Shown here: in pieces, positions 1 to 9,155 of the stretch
Position numbering within the stretch: the first letter of the stretch is position 1
Layout of the letters: every line of letters begins with the position of its first letter
Assembly (NCBI RefSeq): GCF_018860545.1
Contig: NZ_JAHKPN010000044.1
Coordinates: forward strand, 62,001-126,000
From: Winogradskyella psychrotolerans
GTDB lineage: Bacteria > Bacteroidota > Bacteroidia > Flavobacteriales > Flavobacteriaceae
Direction: 5' to 3'
DNA length: 64,000 nucleotides
Made by a program: the position numbers and the translations under genes
The notes under the pieces: model-generated
What the model was told of the DNA's origin: nothing
Database searches by the model: none
What the model saw: the letters and a program-made list of their open reading frames with translations, nothing else

Positions 1-37
1 TTAATGCGGAGTGTAAGTCAATTTCTGCAATACTCAT
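1..37 (-). CDS. recQ: Probable RecQ helicase, N-terminal 12 codons only
   Basis: A minus-strand reading frame starts with ATG at 37 and runs off the left edge; only MSIAEIDLHSAL is visible. Flavobacteriia commonly carry recQ divergent from the kdsD-tatC gene pair, and their RecQ proteins often begin with a similar short EIDLH-type stretch. The call therefore rests on gene order and twelve residues. No helicase motif is inside the window, so another gene cannot be excluded. Confidence 0.4.
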   Translation of the reverse strand, partial: MSIAEIDLHSAL

Positions 38-59
38 TAATCCCTATTGGTATTTTATA

Positions 60-67
60 TACATTTG
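60..67 (+). promoter_or_regulatory. Possible -7 element for kdsD
   Basis: TACATTTG matches the Bacteroidota -7 consensus TAnnTTTG exactly and lies about 58 nt upstream of the kdsD start. No TTG is found at the usual -33 spacing, so this is a weak call made on one box only. Confidence 0.25.
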
Positions 68-125
68 CAACAAGTTTAAAGATAACAATTTCTTTAAACT
101 TTGAAAACTCAATAAAAAATAAGTT

Positions 126-1091
126 TTGAACACTAAGCAATCCATTTTAAAAACAGCAACATCTACCATAAAAATAGAAAGCAAAGCCATAGAACATTTG
201 TCTGAATTACTGACTGATGATTTTGCAAATGCTGTAGAGTTAATCTATAATTCTAAAGGTAGAGTTATTATCACAGGAATTGGCAAAAGTGCTATTATTG
301 CTAACAAAATCGTTGCTACTTTAAATTCAACTGGCACTCCAGCGGTTTTTATGCACGCTGCAGATGCCATCCATGGAGACCTTGGATTAATTCTAGAAAA
401 CGACGTTGTAATTTGCATTTCTAAAAGTGGAAATACTCCAGAAATAAAAGTTTTAGTACCACTTATTAAGAACGCAAAAAATAAAATGATTGCAATTACC
501 GGCAATATTGAGTCGTTTTTAGGTCAGCAAGCTGATTATGTTTTGAACACTTTTGTAACACATGAGGCGTGTCCGAATAATTTAGCACCAACAACAAGTA
601 CTACAGCACAATTAGTGATGGGAGATGCTTTAGCGGTTTGTTTATTAGAATTACGAGGATTTTCTAGTAAAGATTTCGCGAAGTACCATCCAGGAGGAGC
701 ACTTGGCAAACGTCTCTATTTAAGAGTAAATGATTTATCGTCTCAAAATCAAAAACCACAAGTCAGTTTAGAAACCTCCTTAAAAGAAGTAATTGTAGAG
801 ATTACAGAAAAGATGTTAGGTGTAACAGCTGTCCTAGATAATGAACAAATTGTAGGTATTATTACAGATGGAGATTTAAGACGTATGCTGAGCAAAAGTG
901 ATGATTTTATGACTCTAAAAGCAAAGGACATAATGAGTACCAATCCGAGACGTATTTCGGAAGACGCCATGGCTGTGGATGCTAAGGAAGTTATGGAAGA
1001 ATTTGGTATTTCTCAATTACTGGTGGAGCATGACGGTAAGTATTCTGGAGTAGTTCATCTTCACGATTTAATAAAAGAAGGCATTATATAA
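126..1091 (+). CDS. kdsD: Arabinose-5-phosphate isomerase (KpsF/GutQ family)
   Basis: Interconverts D-ribulose 5-phosphate and D-arabinose 5-phosphate, the first step toward Kdo for lipopolysaccharide. The 321-residue protein has the family layout: a SIS sugar-isomerase domain (about residues 30-170) containing GIGKSAIIANK and HPGGALGKRL, then two CBS domains (about 205-320). Translation appears to begin at TTG (126), because no ATG lies in frame close by and the family N-terminus begins here. The stop codon overlaps the ATG of tatC by one base (TAATG), so the two are translationally coupled. The neighbouring lptB fits an outer-membrane LPS context. The fold and family are clear; the exact substrate is inferred from the family. 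Confidence 0.93.
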   Translation: MNTKQSILKTATSTIKIESKAIEHLSELLTDDFANAVELIYNSKGRVIITGIGKSAIIANKIVATLNSTGTPAVFMHAADAIHGDLGLILENDVVICISKSGNTPEIKVLVPLIKNAKNKMIAITGNIESFLGQQADYVLNTFVTHEACPNNLAPTTSTTAQLVMGDALAVCLLELRGFSSKDFAKYHPGGALGKRLYLRVNDLSSQNQKPQVSLETSLKEVIVEITEKMLGVTAVLDNEQIVGIITDGDLRRMLSKSDDFMTLKAKDIMSTNPRRISEDAMAVDAKEVMEEFGISQLLVEHDGKYSGVVHLHDLIKEGII

Positions 1092-1927
1092 TGGCGAAAA
1101 AGAATGTAGATGAGATGTCTTTTTTAGATCATCTCGAAGAATTAAGATGGCATTTAATTAGAGCAGTCCTTAGTATTGTGATTGCCGCGACTTTAGCTTT
1201 TATCTTTAAAGATTTTATTGTTGGGATTATCATGGCTCCAAAGCACATGGATTTCCCAACATATGTTGCACTTTGTGAAATGTCTAAATTTTTTGGCATG
1301 GATATGTCATTTTGCGCCAATGAACTGCCTTTTGTAATTGAAGTCAGATCGGTTGGAGGTCAGTTCTCTGCACATATCTGGACATCCATTTATGCCGGAT
1401 TAGTTATCGCATTTCCTTATGTCTTATATCAATTATGGAGTTTTATAAGTCCAGGACTACAACCTAGAGAACGTAGAAATTCGAGAGGATTTATATTAAT
1501 AGCTTCCTTTCTATTCTTTTTAGGAGTCGCTTTTGGATATTATGTCATTACTCCGTTATCATTAAATTTTTTAACCAACTACACCTTTGCAGAAGAAGTT
1601 TCAAATGCATTTGATTTAAGTTCTTATAATTCTATTGTGAGATCATCATCTTTAGCTGCAGGATTAGTTTTCGAATTACCAATAGTCATCTATTTTTTAA
1701 CGAAGGTTGGGTTAGTTACCCCACAATTTTTAAGAAAATATAGAAAATACGCTTTAGTTATAGTCCTTATATTGTCTGCTATTATAACTCCGCCTGATAT
1801 TGCGAGTCAAATTATCGTAGCCATTCCTATATTAATATTGTATCAAGCTAGTATTTATATTTCGGCTATTGTAGTAAGAAATCAAAAGCGAAAAGAAGCA
1901 AGAGAAAACAAAAAATCTAAAAGTTAA
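1091..1927 (+). CDS. tatC: Sec-independent translocase subunit TatC
   Basis: Core receptor subunit of the twin-arginine translocase, which exports folded proteins across the inner membrane. The 278-residue protein has the N-terminal hallmark FLDHLEELRWHLIRA, six hydrophobic segments, and the conserved RRNSRGF and ELPIVIYFL stretches of TatC. The ATG overlaps the kdsD stop. The C-terminus ends in a basic cytoplasmic tail. No tatA or tatB gene is adjacent; in Flavobacteriia these lie elsewhere. Confidence 0.95.
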   Translation: MAKKNVDEMSFLDHLEELRWHLIRAVLSIVIAATLAFIFKDFIVGIIMAPKHMDFPTYVALCEMSKFFGMDMSFCANELPFVIEVRSVGGQFSAHIWTSIYAGLVIAFPYVLYQLWSFISPGLQPRERRNSRGFILIASFLFFLGVAFGYYVITPLSLNFLTNYTFAEEVSNAFDLSSYNSIVRSSSLAAGLVFELPIVIYFLTKVGLVTPQFLRKYRKYALVIVLILSAIITPPDIASQIIVAIPILILYQASIYISAIVVRNQKRKEARENKKSKS

Positions 1928-1937
1928 GCCCTAAATT

Positions 1938-2294
1938 ATGTCTAATATTGTAAAAGAATTCAATGACTATCGCGCTAAAATGAATGATAAAATATTAGCC
2001 GATAATAATAAAATTGTAAAACGTATTTTTAATCTCGATACTAATGCCTTTCAAGAAGGAGCTTTAGATAAAAAGACTAAAGAACTGCTAGGTTTGGTGG
2101 CTTCGACTGTTTTACGATGCGATGATTGTGTCAAGTATCACTTAGAGTCATCTTATAAGGAAGGGTTGACCAAAGGAGAAATCAGTGAAGCCCTTGGCAT
2201 TGCCACGTTGGTAGGTGGTACTATTGTTATCCCACATTTACGTCGTGCACACGAGTACTGGGATGCTATAGAAGCGCACAACTCACAAGGTTAA
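1938..2294 (+). CDS. Carboxymuconolactone decarboxylase / AhpD-like protein
   Basis: A 118-residue all-helical protein of the CMD family. It has the AhpD-type redox motif: Cys61-x2-Cys64 followed by His68 in CDDCVKYH. Such proteins act as thiol-dependent peroxidase partners or are of unknown function; the CxxC-x3-H arrangement favours a redox role over true carboxymuconolactone decarboxylation. It starts 10 nt after the tatC stop, so it probably belongs to the same transcript. This position between tatC and lptB is conserved in Flavobacteriia. The physiological substrate is unknown. Confidence 0.88.
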   Translation: MSNIVKEFNDYRAKMNDKILADNNKIVKRIFNLDTNAFQEGALDKKTKELLGLVASTVLRCDDCVKYHLESSYKEGLTKGEISEALGIATLVGGTIVIPHLRRAHEYWDAIEAHNSQG

Positions 2295-2368
2295 ACTTTT
2301 AATAAATTGACAACCAAAGTCAATAGAATCTATATGATTTTATTAAATTTAACGTTGTTATACGAAAT

Positions 2369-3109
2369 ATGAAGTTACGAGCAGAAAATTTAATGAAGTC
2401 CTACAGTGGACGAAAAGTAGTAAAGGATGTCTCTTTGGAAGTTAATCAGGGAGAGATTGTTGGTTTACTAGGCCCTAATGGAGCTGGTAAAACCACATCG
2501 TTTTACATGATTGTTGGGATTATTAAACCTAATGGAGGTAATATCTATTTAGATGACACTAACATTACCAAATTCCCAATGTACAAACGTGCTCAAAACG
2601 GTATTGGTTATTTAGCCCAAGAAGCATCTGTATTTAGAAAATTAAGCATAGAGGATAATATTTTAAGCGTGTTACAACTTACAAAATTAAGTAAGAAAGA
2701 ACAGCACAACAAAATGGAATCACTTATCGAAGAATTTGGTTTAGGCCACATTAGAACCAATAGAGGCGACTTACTTTCTGGTGGTGAGCGACGTAGAACG
2801 GAAATTGCTAGAGCGTTAGCAACCGACCCAAACTTCATATTGTTAGATGAACCTTTTGCGGGAGTCGATCCTGTGGCTGTTGAAGATATTCAACGTATTA
2901 TTGCTAAGTTGACCAAAAAGAATATCGGTATTCTTATTACCGACCACAACGTACAAGAAACGTTAGCGATTACGGATAGAACGTATTTAATGTTTGAGGG
3001 TACCATCCTTAAAGCTGGTAAACCTGAAGAATTAGCGAGTGACGAAATGGTACGCAAAGTGTATTTGGGTCAAAATTTTGAGTTACGTAAGAAGAAGTTA
3101 GAATTTTAA
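2369..3109 (+). CDS. lptB: LPS export ABC transporter ATP-binding protein LptB
   Basis: ATPase that powers lipopolysaccharide extraction from the inner membrane by LptFG. The 246 residues show Walker A GPNGAGKT (35-42), the signature LSGGERRR, Walker B FILLDEP followed by FAGVDP, and the ITDHN H-loop. Length and sequence style are typical of LptB. It follows the CMD gene after 74 nt. The permeases lptF and lptG are not in this window. Confidence 0.93.
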   Translation: MKLRAENLMKSYSGRKVVKDVSLEVNQGEIVGLLGPNGAGKTTSFYMIVGIIKPNGGNIYLDDTNITKFPMYKRAQNGIGYLAQEASVFRKLSIEDNILSVLQLTKLSKKEQHNKMESLIEEFGLGHIRTNRGDLLSGGERRRTEIARALATDPNFILLDEPFAGVDPVAVEDIQRIIAKLTKKNIGILITDHNVQETLAITDRTYLMFEGTILKAGKPEELASDEMVRKVYLGQNFELRKKKLEF

Positions 3110-3131
3110 CACGTTCATCATTTTTTATTAT

Positions 3132-3215
3132 CATTCCTATAAAACAGAAATCCACTTACCGTCAACTAAGCTCTAATTCGTTTGTCATTCCTGCGAAGGC
3201 AGGAATCCACTTACA
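3132..3215. repeat. Dispersed hairpin repeat, one intact and one decayed copy
   Basis: ATTCCTGC (3187-3194) and GCAGGAAT (3199-3206) form a perfect 8-bp stem with a 4-nt loop, followed by CCACTTAC. A degraded version with the same flanks (CATTCCT ... AATCCACTTAC) lies about 50 nt upstream. The pair sits between the convergent lptB and DUF808 genes, and the intact hairpin could serve as a terminator for either. Similar hairpins are common between flavobacterial genes. Confidence 0.7.
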
Positions 3216-3225
3216 CCAAAATCCT

Positions 3226-4107
3226 TTAATGCTTACCTTCTTTTTTAGGAAGTATTAACTTCACACCATTGACTAACAGTAAACAAACAGCACCAGCCAC
3301 TAGTCCAACTATAAAATCACGTAAAATTGAAGGAATCTGCTCTAAGAAATGATGCATAAATTCTATGTTATGAACAAAAATACCACCTGCCACTAATAAT
3401 AATGCAATGGTTCCGATAACAGATAAACTTCTAATTACAACAGGCAACGCTTTAACTAATAACGTTCCTAAACCAAATAAGAATCCACTTTCTCCATTAC
3501 TCTTACTTATGAATCTTAAACCCAAATCATCCATCCTAACAATTAAAGCGACGATACCATAGACTCCTACGGTAGCAATCAATGCCACAATAGAAACCAC
3601 TATAATCTGAGTTACAAGAGGTTCATTAACAACACTACCTAAAGCGATAATAACGATTTCAACCGAGAGGATAAAATCCGTAACCACAGCTGACTTAATC
3701 TTTGCTTTTTCTAAATCTAAAAGTTCTTCTTCTGTAAATTCTTTTTTAAGTTTGGCCGTCACTTCTTTGGGATGCGGCACAAAAAACTCATAAATTTTTT
3801 CAGCCCCTTCATAGGCCAAATATAGACCTCCAAGAATTAATATTACTATTATAGCCATTGGTATAAACGCACTTAATAAAAATGCTAATGGCAATATAAT
3901 GAGCTTATTGAGCATGGATCCCTTAGTGATAGCCCATAATACTGGTATTTCACGGGAAGACACAAACCCGGACGCTTTTTCAGCATTCACAGCCAAATCA
4001 TCACCTAAAATACCTGCTGTTTTTTTAGTCGTGATTTTAGTCATTGCAGCAACGTCATCCATTATAGCCGCTATATCATCGAGTAATGCAAAAAATCCTG
4101 AAGCCAT
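3226..4107 (-). CDS. DUF808 family inner-membrane protein (YedI-like)
   Basis: A 293-residue polytopic membrane protein of the DUF808/YedI family. The N-terminus (GFFALLDDIAAIMDDVAAMTK) and the following GILGDDLAVNAEKASGF are family hallmarks. About six hydrophobic segments follow, with a cytoplasmic stretch rich in charged residues near the middle. No biochemical function is established for the family. It is convergent with lptB and separated from pssA by about 25 nt, so it may be cotranscribed downstream of pssA. Confidence 0.9.
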   Translation of the reverse strand: MASGFFALLDDIAAIMDDVAAMTKITTKKTAGILGDDLAVNAEKASGFVSSREIPVLWAITKGSMLNKLIILPLAFLLSAFIPMAIIVILILGGLYLAYEGAEKIYEFFVPHPKEVTAKLKKEFTEEELLDLEKAKIKSAVVTDFILSVEIVIIALGSVVNEPLVTQIIVVSIVALIATVGVYGIVALIVRMDDLGLRFISKSNGESGFLFGLGTLLVKALPVVIRSLSVIGTIALLLVAGGIFVHNIEFMHHFLEQIPSILRDFIVGLVAGAVCLLLVNGVKLILPKKEGKH

Positions 4108-4132
4108 TGATTATCTTTAAGTTTGAGTGAAA

Positions 4133-4888
4133 TTAAATTTTAGATTGTGTAACTAAAGAAAGTACAATATACAACCCAATAACAAGTGGGATTGCTGCAA
4201 AATGAAGTACAATTAAAAGCACCAAACTCAGCAATAGAAATATATAACGTACCGCATTATCCTGAAATCCCCAAGTTTTAAATTTTAAAGCAAATAATTT
4301 GATATTCGAATTTAACAGATAACAGCTCAAAAACGTTAAACCGATTAAAAACCATTGGTTATAAATTATAGAATTCATAAAATCATTATTCTGATATTCT
4401 AAAATTAATGGTAATGATAAGATAACCAACGTATTTGCTGGTACTGGTAAACCTTTAAAGTAGGTCTGCTGATCTTCATCTATATTAAATTTTGCCAAAC
4501 GATATGCCGATGCTAAAGTGATCAATAAACCAATTAAAGGTAGCAATGGCAGTTGAAAATCTTCCCAATGAAATACAGAATTCCAAGTATTAGAGTTCAC
4601 TCCTAGTTTTGGCGAATTTGTAGCTTCAGAAATCAGTTGAAACATTATAATGCCGGGCACTACTCCACTCGTAACTAAATCCGCCAAAGAATCTAATTGG
4701 ATACCCAATGGGCTTTGAACATTTAGCTTCCGTGCCAAAAGACCATCAAAAAAATCGAAAAACACTCCTAAAAACACAAAAATAGCAGCTGCAATAAAGT
4801 GACCATTGACAGCAAATATTACAGCAATACAACCCGAAAACAAGTTGAGAAGCGTAACAATATTAGGAATGTGCCTTTTAAAACTCAT
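4133..4888 (-). CDS. pssA: CDP-diacylglycerol-serine O-phosphatidyltransferase
   Basis: Makes phosphatidylserine from CDP-diacylglycerol and L-serine, the precursor of phosphatidylethanolamine, in the inner membrane. It carries the full CDP-alcohol phosphotransferase motif D-x2-DG-x2-AR-x8-G-x3-D-x3-D within DFFDGLLARK and the following residues. I place the start at the ATG at 4888 (MSFKRHIPN), which matches the family N-terminus; the open frame extends upstream to 4975 but that extension is unlike the family. The resulting protein is 251 residues with several membrane helices. Confidence 0.9.
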   Translation of the reverse strand: MSFKRHIPNIVTLLNLFSGCIAVIFAVNGHFIAAAIFVFLGVFFDFFDGLLARKLNVQSPLGIQLDSLADLVTSGVVPGIIMFQLISEATNSPKLGVNSNTWNSVFHWEDFQLPLLPLIGLLITLASAYRLAKFNIDEDQQTYFKGLPVPANTLVILSLPLILEYQNNDFMNSIIYNQWFLIGLTFLSCYLLNSNIKLFALKFKTWGFQDNAVRYIFLLLSLVLLIVLHFAAIPLVIGLYIVLSLVTQSKI

Positions 4889-5194
4889 AAATATATTTTT
4901 TGTAAAAATATAAAAGTATTTGCGTCCAATCTCACTATTTTTCTGAATTGCTTTAAAATAAAACAATAAGAACAATAATTATCAGTTAAATATATAGAAA
5001 AATAATGTGCATCTTTGTAAAAAATTTTTGCTATTGAAAAGTTACTATGTAATTCTCTTATCCCAAATTGAACGACTAATATCGTATAAAGAAATTGAAT
5101 TATTTTTAGATTAATTGAAATTACAAATTCTTAGCATAGCCTTTGTTACGATAACAATTTTTAATAAAAAATAAGCTAAAAAGAAACGATTTAT
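4889..5194. other. Divergent intergenic region with possible promoter
   Basis: This 306-bp AT-rich gap separates divergent pssA and the PorV/PorQ-family gene. No gene is seen. For the plus-strand gene there is a TTG at 5115-5117, then 19 nt, then TAGCCTTTG (5137-5145). That is one base longer than the TAnnTTTG consensus, so it is a plausible but imperfect promoter. Confidence 0.35.
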
Positions 5195-6268
5195 ATGCGA
5201 CATAATGTGTTTAGTTTGGTATTGACACTTGCTACACTTACGGTTTCTGCTCAAACAACGCGAAAATATTCTAATGAATTTATGAATATTGGTGTTGATG
5301 CAGCTGCTCTGGGTATGAGTAATGCTGTAGTATCACAAACTGACGATGTAAATTCTGGTTATTGGAATCCAGCAGGATTGGTACATCTTGAAGATAATGA
5401 GTTGGCATTAATGCATTCTAGTTATTTTGCTAACATTGCCAACTATAACTACATTGCCTATGCGATGCCTTTAGATAATAAAAGCGCAGTAGGTTTATCA
5501 CTCATTCGATTTGGAGTCGATGACATTTTAGACACGACACAATTAATAGATGATCAAGGGAATATTAATTACGACAGAATAAGCTCTTTTTCTACAGCTG
5601 ATTATGGTCTTACGTTTTCATATGCTAGAAAGCTACCTTTAGATGGTTTAAATTTTGGAGTGAATGCCAAAATTATACGACGAATTATAGGTGATTTTGC
5701 TTCTTCTTGGGGTTTTGGTTTCGATGCAGGAATTCAATTTGAAAGCAAAAATAATTGGAAGTTTGGTATCATGGCCAGAGATATTACAACTACATATAAT
5801 GCTTGGTCAATTGATGAAGAAAAATTTGAAGACATCAGCGGAGCCGTTGATGGTGAAAATCAAGAATTACCAGAAACTACGGAAATCACCATTCCTAAAT
5901 TAGAAATTGGAATGTCTAAAAAATGGATTTTCAACTATGATTATGCCTTATTGGCCGCCGCAAATCTAAATATGCGTTTTGCCGAAAATAATGATATTAT
6001 TTCTACGTCTTTTGCAAGTATTAATCCGGCTTTAGGCTTTGAATTTGGGTATACCGATTTAGTGTTTTTAAGAGCTGGAGTAGGTAATTTTCAAAACGAA
6101 CTTCAAATTGATGATTCCGAGCAACTCACATTTCAACCAAATTTCGGTGTGGGCTTTAAATATCGAGGCATTCAAATAGATTATGCGTTTACCGATATCG
6201 GAGACCAAAGCGCAGCATTATATTCAAATGTGTTTTCATTAAAAATAGACTTTAGCGTCTTTAGATAG
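5195..6268 (+). CDS. PorV/PorQ family outer-membrane protein
   Basis: A 357-residue outer-membrane beta-barrel of the FadL/OmpP1-like PorV/PorQ family. It has a signal peptide (about residues 1-19, ending SAQ) and the family N-terminus with NIGVDAAALGMSNAVV and GYWNPAGL, then alternating strands ending with aromatic residues. PorV and PorQ take part in the type IX secretion shuttle at the outer membrane. Several paralogues exist per flavobacterial genome, so whether this one works in type IX secretion is inferred, not shown. It is followed after 8 nt by the Lnb-type gene, suggesting an operon. Confidence 0.82.
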   Translation: MRHNVFSLVLTLATLTVSAQTTRKYSNEFMNIGVDAAALGMSNAVVSQTDDVNSGYWNPAGLVHLEDNELALMHSSYFANIANYNYIAYAMPLDNKSAVGLSLIRFGVDDILDTTQLIDDQGNINYDRISSFSTADYGLTFSYARKLPLDGLNFGVNAKIIRRIIGDFASSWGFGFDAGIQFESKNNWKFGIMARDITTTYNAWSIDEEKFEDISGAVDGENQELPETTEITIPKLEIGMSKKWIFNYDYALLAAANLNMRFAENNDIISTSFASINPALGFEFGYTDLVFLRAGVGNFQNELQIDDSEQLTFQPNFGVGFKYRGIQIDYAFTDIGDQSAALYSNVFSLKIDFSVFR

Positions 6269-6276
6269 TTATACTT

Positions 6277-7446
6277 ATGAAATTAAAGTTGTTCTCATTT
6301 ATTTTCCTATTTACGATTATTTCAACATTTGCACAACAATTTCAACTTTCTGACAACGCAAAAATATCGGTATTAACCATTGGCCCAGGCGAGTCTTTAA
6401 ATGATGCTTTTGGTCATAATGGATTCAGAATAAAAGATACAAATTTAGGGATAGACGTCGTTTATGGCTACGGGGAATATGATTTTGATGCTCCTAATTT
6501 TTATTTAAAATTTGCACAAGGCAAACTCAATTACCTCATTAGTCGACATAATTTTAATGCCTTTTATTACGCCTATACGAAGAGTAATCGTACTATTGAA
6601 GAGCAAGTTTTAAACCTATCAGCTGAAGAGAAACAGAATTTATTCAACTATTTAGAAAACAATTACAAGCCTGAAAACAGACGGTATTTATACGACTTTT
6701 TCTATGATAATTGTGCTACAAGAATTAGAGATGTTGCACAAACAACAACGAAAAGTAAAATAGAATTTATTGCTCCTCAGAATCTTGAATCAAAAACATT
6801 TAGAGAACTTATACATGAACAGGTTGGTTTAAATACGTGGGGAAGCTTTGGGATTGATATTGCTTTGGGATCGGTTATAGATAAACAAGCCTCTCAAAGA
6901 GAGTTTATGTTTTTACCGAAGTACATTCATGCATTTTTTGAAACCGCAAAAATAAATACTTCGGAAAATCTAATAACAAGTTCATCTGTATTATATGAGA
7001 AGAATGAAACCAACCTCGCTTCAAACATCTTATGGAGTCCATTGGTTATAATTGGTTTGTTAGCGCTTATTATACTGTATATTACATACAAGGATTACAA
7101 AAACGAAACAAGACATAAGTGGTTAGACTTGATTCTTTTTAGTACAACAGGTCTTATTGGCATCCTTATTTTGCTATTATGGTTTGCTACAGACCATTCC
7201 GCTACAGCTCAAAATTATAATCTCTTATGGGCATTTCCACTTAACATTTTGGTAATCGCCCAAGTGTTAAAATCAGAAGTTAAAACCTGGTTTAAAAAGT
7301 ATTTAAAATTTCTAATTATAATGCTTTGTTTACTCACATCACATTGGGTTATCGGAGTACAAGTCTTTGCAATAGGTTTGATTCCTTTGCTCATTGCATT
7401 ATTAGTAAGATATATCTATTTAGTAAAATTCTTTAACCAGAATTAG
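6277..7446 (+). CDS. Lnb N-terminal (DUF4105) domain membrane protein
   Basis: 389 residues: signal peptide (about 1-19, ending FAQQ), a periplasmic DUF4105/Lnb-type domain (about 25-190) and a C-terminal half with four or five membrane helices. The domain has the family features GPGESLNDAFGHNGFRI and a late Cys (FFYDNCATRIRD), where family members place the catalytic cysteine. Lnb of Gram-positive bacteria transfers an acyl chain within lipoproteins; a lipoprotein-related role here is inference. It lies in tandem with the preceding barrel gene. Confidence 0.8.
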   Translation: MKLKLFSFIFLFTIISTFAQQFQLSDNAKISVLTIGPGESLNDAFGHNGFRIKDTNLGIDVVYGYGEYDFDAPNFYLKFAQGKLNYLISRHNFNAFYYAYTKSNRTIEEQVLNLSAEEKQNLFNYLENNYKPENRRYLYDFFYDNCATRIRDVAQTTTKSKIEFIAPQNLESKTFRELIHEQVGLNTWGSFGIDIALGSVIDKQASQREFMFLPKYIHAFFETAKINTSENLITSSSVLYEKNETNLASNILWSPLVIIGLLALIILYITYKDYKNETRHKWLDLILFSTTGLIGILILLLWFATDHSATAQNYNLLWAFPLNILVIAQVLKSEVKTWFKKYLKFLIIMLCLLTSHWVIGVQVFAIGLIPLLIALLVRYIYLVKFFNQN

Positions 7447-7704
7447 GCCTAAACACCTAACAATTTTAAATCGCTAATATTTGATTAATAATTAGTTAGA
7501 GAATTTGTGTTTATTTAAATAATCACATCAACCCTATTAGAACATCGGATTATTAGAATTTGTAGAATAATTGAAAAGATCCCGGAAAATGAAGTTTTCT
7601 TTATAAGGAATATATGATAATTTAGTCGTATTTCTTAATTTTTTCACACTTCACACTTCACACTTCACACTCATAACCTCCAACCAACAACCAACAACTC
7701 AAAA
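7447..7704. repeat. Convergent intergenic gap with TTCACAC tandem repeat
   Basis: No gene is seen in this 258-bp gap between convergent genes. Near its right end TTCACAC is repeated four times in tandem (7643-7670), followed by CCAACAACCAAC-type low-complexity sequence. This marks the end of the housekeeping block and the 3' boundary of the polysaccharide locus. Confidence 0.7.
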
Positions 7705-9099
7705 CTACTGCCCTCTATAATACAATATGGTACTTAAGGTTTTAATAACAATATTTAAGTCTAAGAATATACTTCTGTGTTTGATATAATACAAATCATA
7801 TTGAAGTTTAGTTAGGCTATCATCCACTGAAGCACCATAGCGTGTACTTACCTGCGCCCAACCCGTCAAACCTGGATTAATAATATGTCGTGTTTCATAA
7901 AATGGAATGATTTGAGATAATTCATTCACAAAGTAAGGGCGTTCTGGACGTGGTCCAATTATACTCATTTCACCTTTAAGAACATTATAAAACTGTGGAA
8001 TTTCATCGAGACGAGAGCGTCTTAAAAACATTCCAAATTTCGTTATTCTAGAATCATTTTTTTGTGCCCATTTTACACCATCAGCTTCGGCATTAATCAC
8101 CATACTTCTAAGCTTAAGTATCTTAAAAGGCACACTATTTTTACCAACGCGCTCTTGAGAATAAAATAAAGGCCCTCTATTTCCTATTGCATTTCCTATT
8201 AAAATAAAAGGCAATAACAACACACCAACGGCTAAACCAATAATAGCAAAAATGATATCAAAAGCACGCTGTGTAAACATATAAAGTTTATTTTCATTAC
8301 TGCGGCTAAACGGAAAGTACTTGTAGAAATCTTTACCCACGAATTGAATAGGCACTTTATGCAATAACTCTTCATAAACTTGAGTATAATCTCTAATTTT
8401 AAAACCACGTTCTAGCAATGAAATCAGATCGTGATACACCCCTGCCATGATGGCTTCTGAATTAAAACTAGCGACTAATATTTCAGATATGTTTTCCTTT
8501 TTAATAGTCTCTAAAAAATCTTTTGCTTCAAATTCTGGAAGCCCTTTATATTTAACAGCCTCAACTGAAGAAGCTTCGCTATTAATAAAACCAACGATTT
8601 TATAATTGGGGTCTGAAGTATTTAATGCCTTAATTAAACCTTGGATATTAGAAATTTCACCAACCAAAAGTACACGTTTATAAAAGCGTGGTGATTCCAC
8701 TAAATTAATGTAAACAAGGCGCCATAACAAAATTGAAATAATGATAGCAATATAGAGGTACACTATTTGCATTCGTTCATTAGGTAATATGGGAGATAAA
8801 ATGGGTGTCAGTAAATAAAAAAGTACGACTGTTGAAGCCGATATAACAATATTTTTAAATGTACTATCAAAACGGCTGGCTTTTTGAAGATCGTACAACT
8901 CGAATATAGTTCCAAATAGGGAAATATAAACTCCTAATAAAATTAGAGCGACACTATTCTCAACACTAACTTCAATATATTCGAAGTCAAAAAAAAGGCT
9001 TAAAGCATAGACCCCAAAAAACACCATTAGCAAATCTAAAACTCTAAGTAGAATTTTTCGTTCAGAAATTTCGAAATGAATGCCTTTTTTATTCGTCAT
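7705..9099 (-). CDS. Polyprenyl glycosylphosphotransferase (initiating sugar transferase)
   Basis: Transfers a sugar 1-phosphate to undecaprenyl phosphate to start repeat-unit assembly at the inner membrane. The 464 residues have the long WcaJ/WbaP-like layout: four N-terminal membrane helices, a nucleotide-binding-like domain (about 140-250), one more membrane segment (about 275-300) and the C-terminal catalytic domain with KLRSM, RRSRLDEIPQ and GEMSIIGPRPERP. It is the last gene of the locus in the direction of transcription. A second, short enzyme of the same class is at 42511. Sugar specificity cannot be read from sequence. Confidence 0.92.
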   Translation of the reverse strand: MTNKKGIHFEISERKILLRVLDLLMVFFGVYALSLFFDFEYIEVSVENSVALILLGVYISLFGTIFELYDLQKASRFDSTFKNIVISASTVVLFYLLTPILSPILPNERMQIVYLYIAIIISILLWRLVYINLVESPRFYKRVLLVGEISNIQGLIKALNTSDPNYKIVGFINSEASSVEAVKYKGLPEFEAKDFLETIKKENISEILVASFNSEAIMAGVYHDLISLLERGFKIRDYTQVYEELLHKVPIQFVGKDFYKYFPFSRSNENKLYMFTQRAFDIIFAIIGLAVGVLLLPFILIGNAIGNRGPLFYSQERVGKNSVPFKILKLRSMVINAEADGVKWAQKNDSRITKFGMFLRRSRLDEIPQFYNVLKGEMSIIGPRPERPYFVNELSQIIPFYETRHIINPGLTGWAQVSTRYGASVDDSLTKLQYDLYYIKHRSIFLDLNIVIKTLSTILYYRGQ

Positions 9100-9155
9100 T
9101 ATGAAAGTAAACAGTGCTGTAAATATAAGAAGTTCAAATGATTTTTAACAAAAAC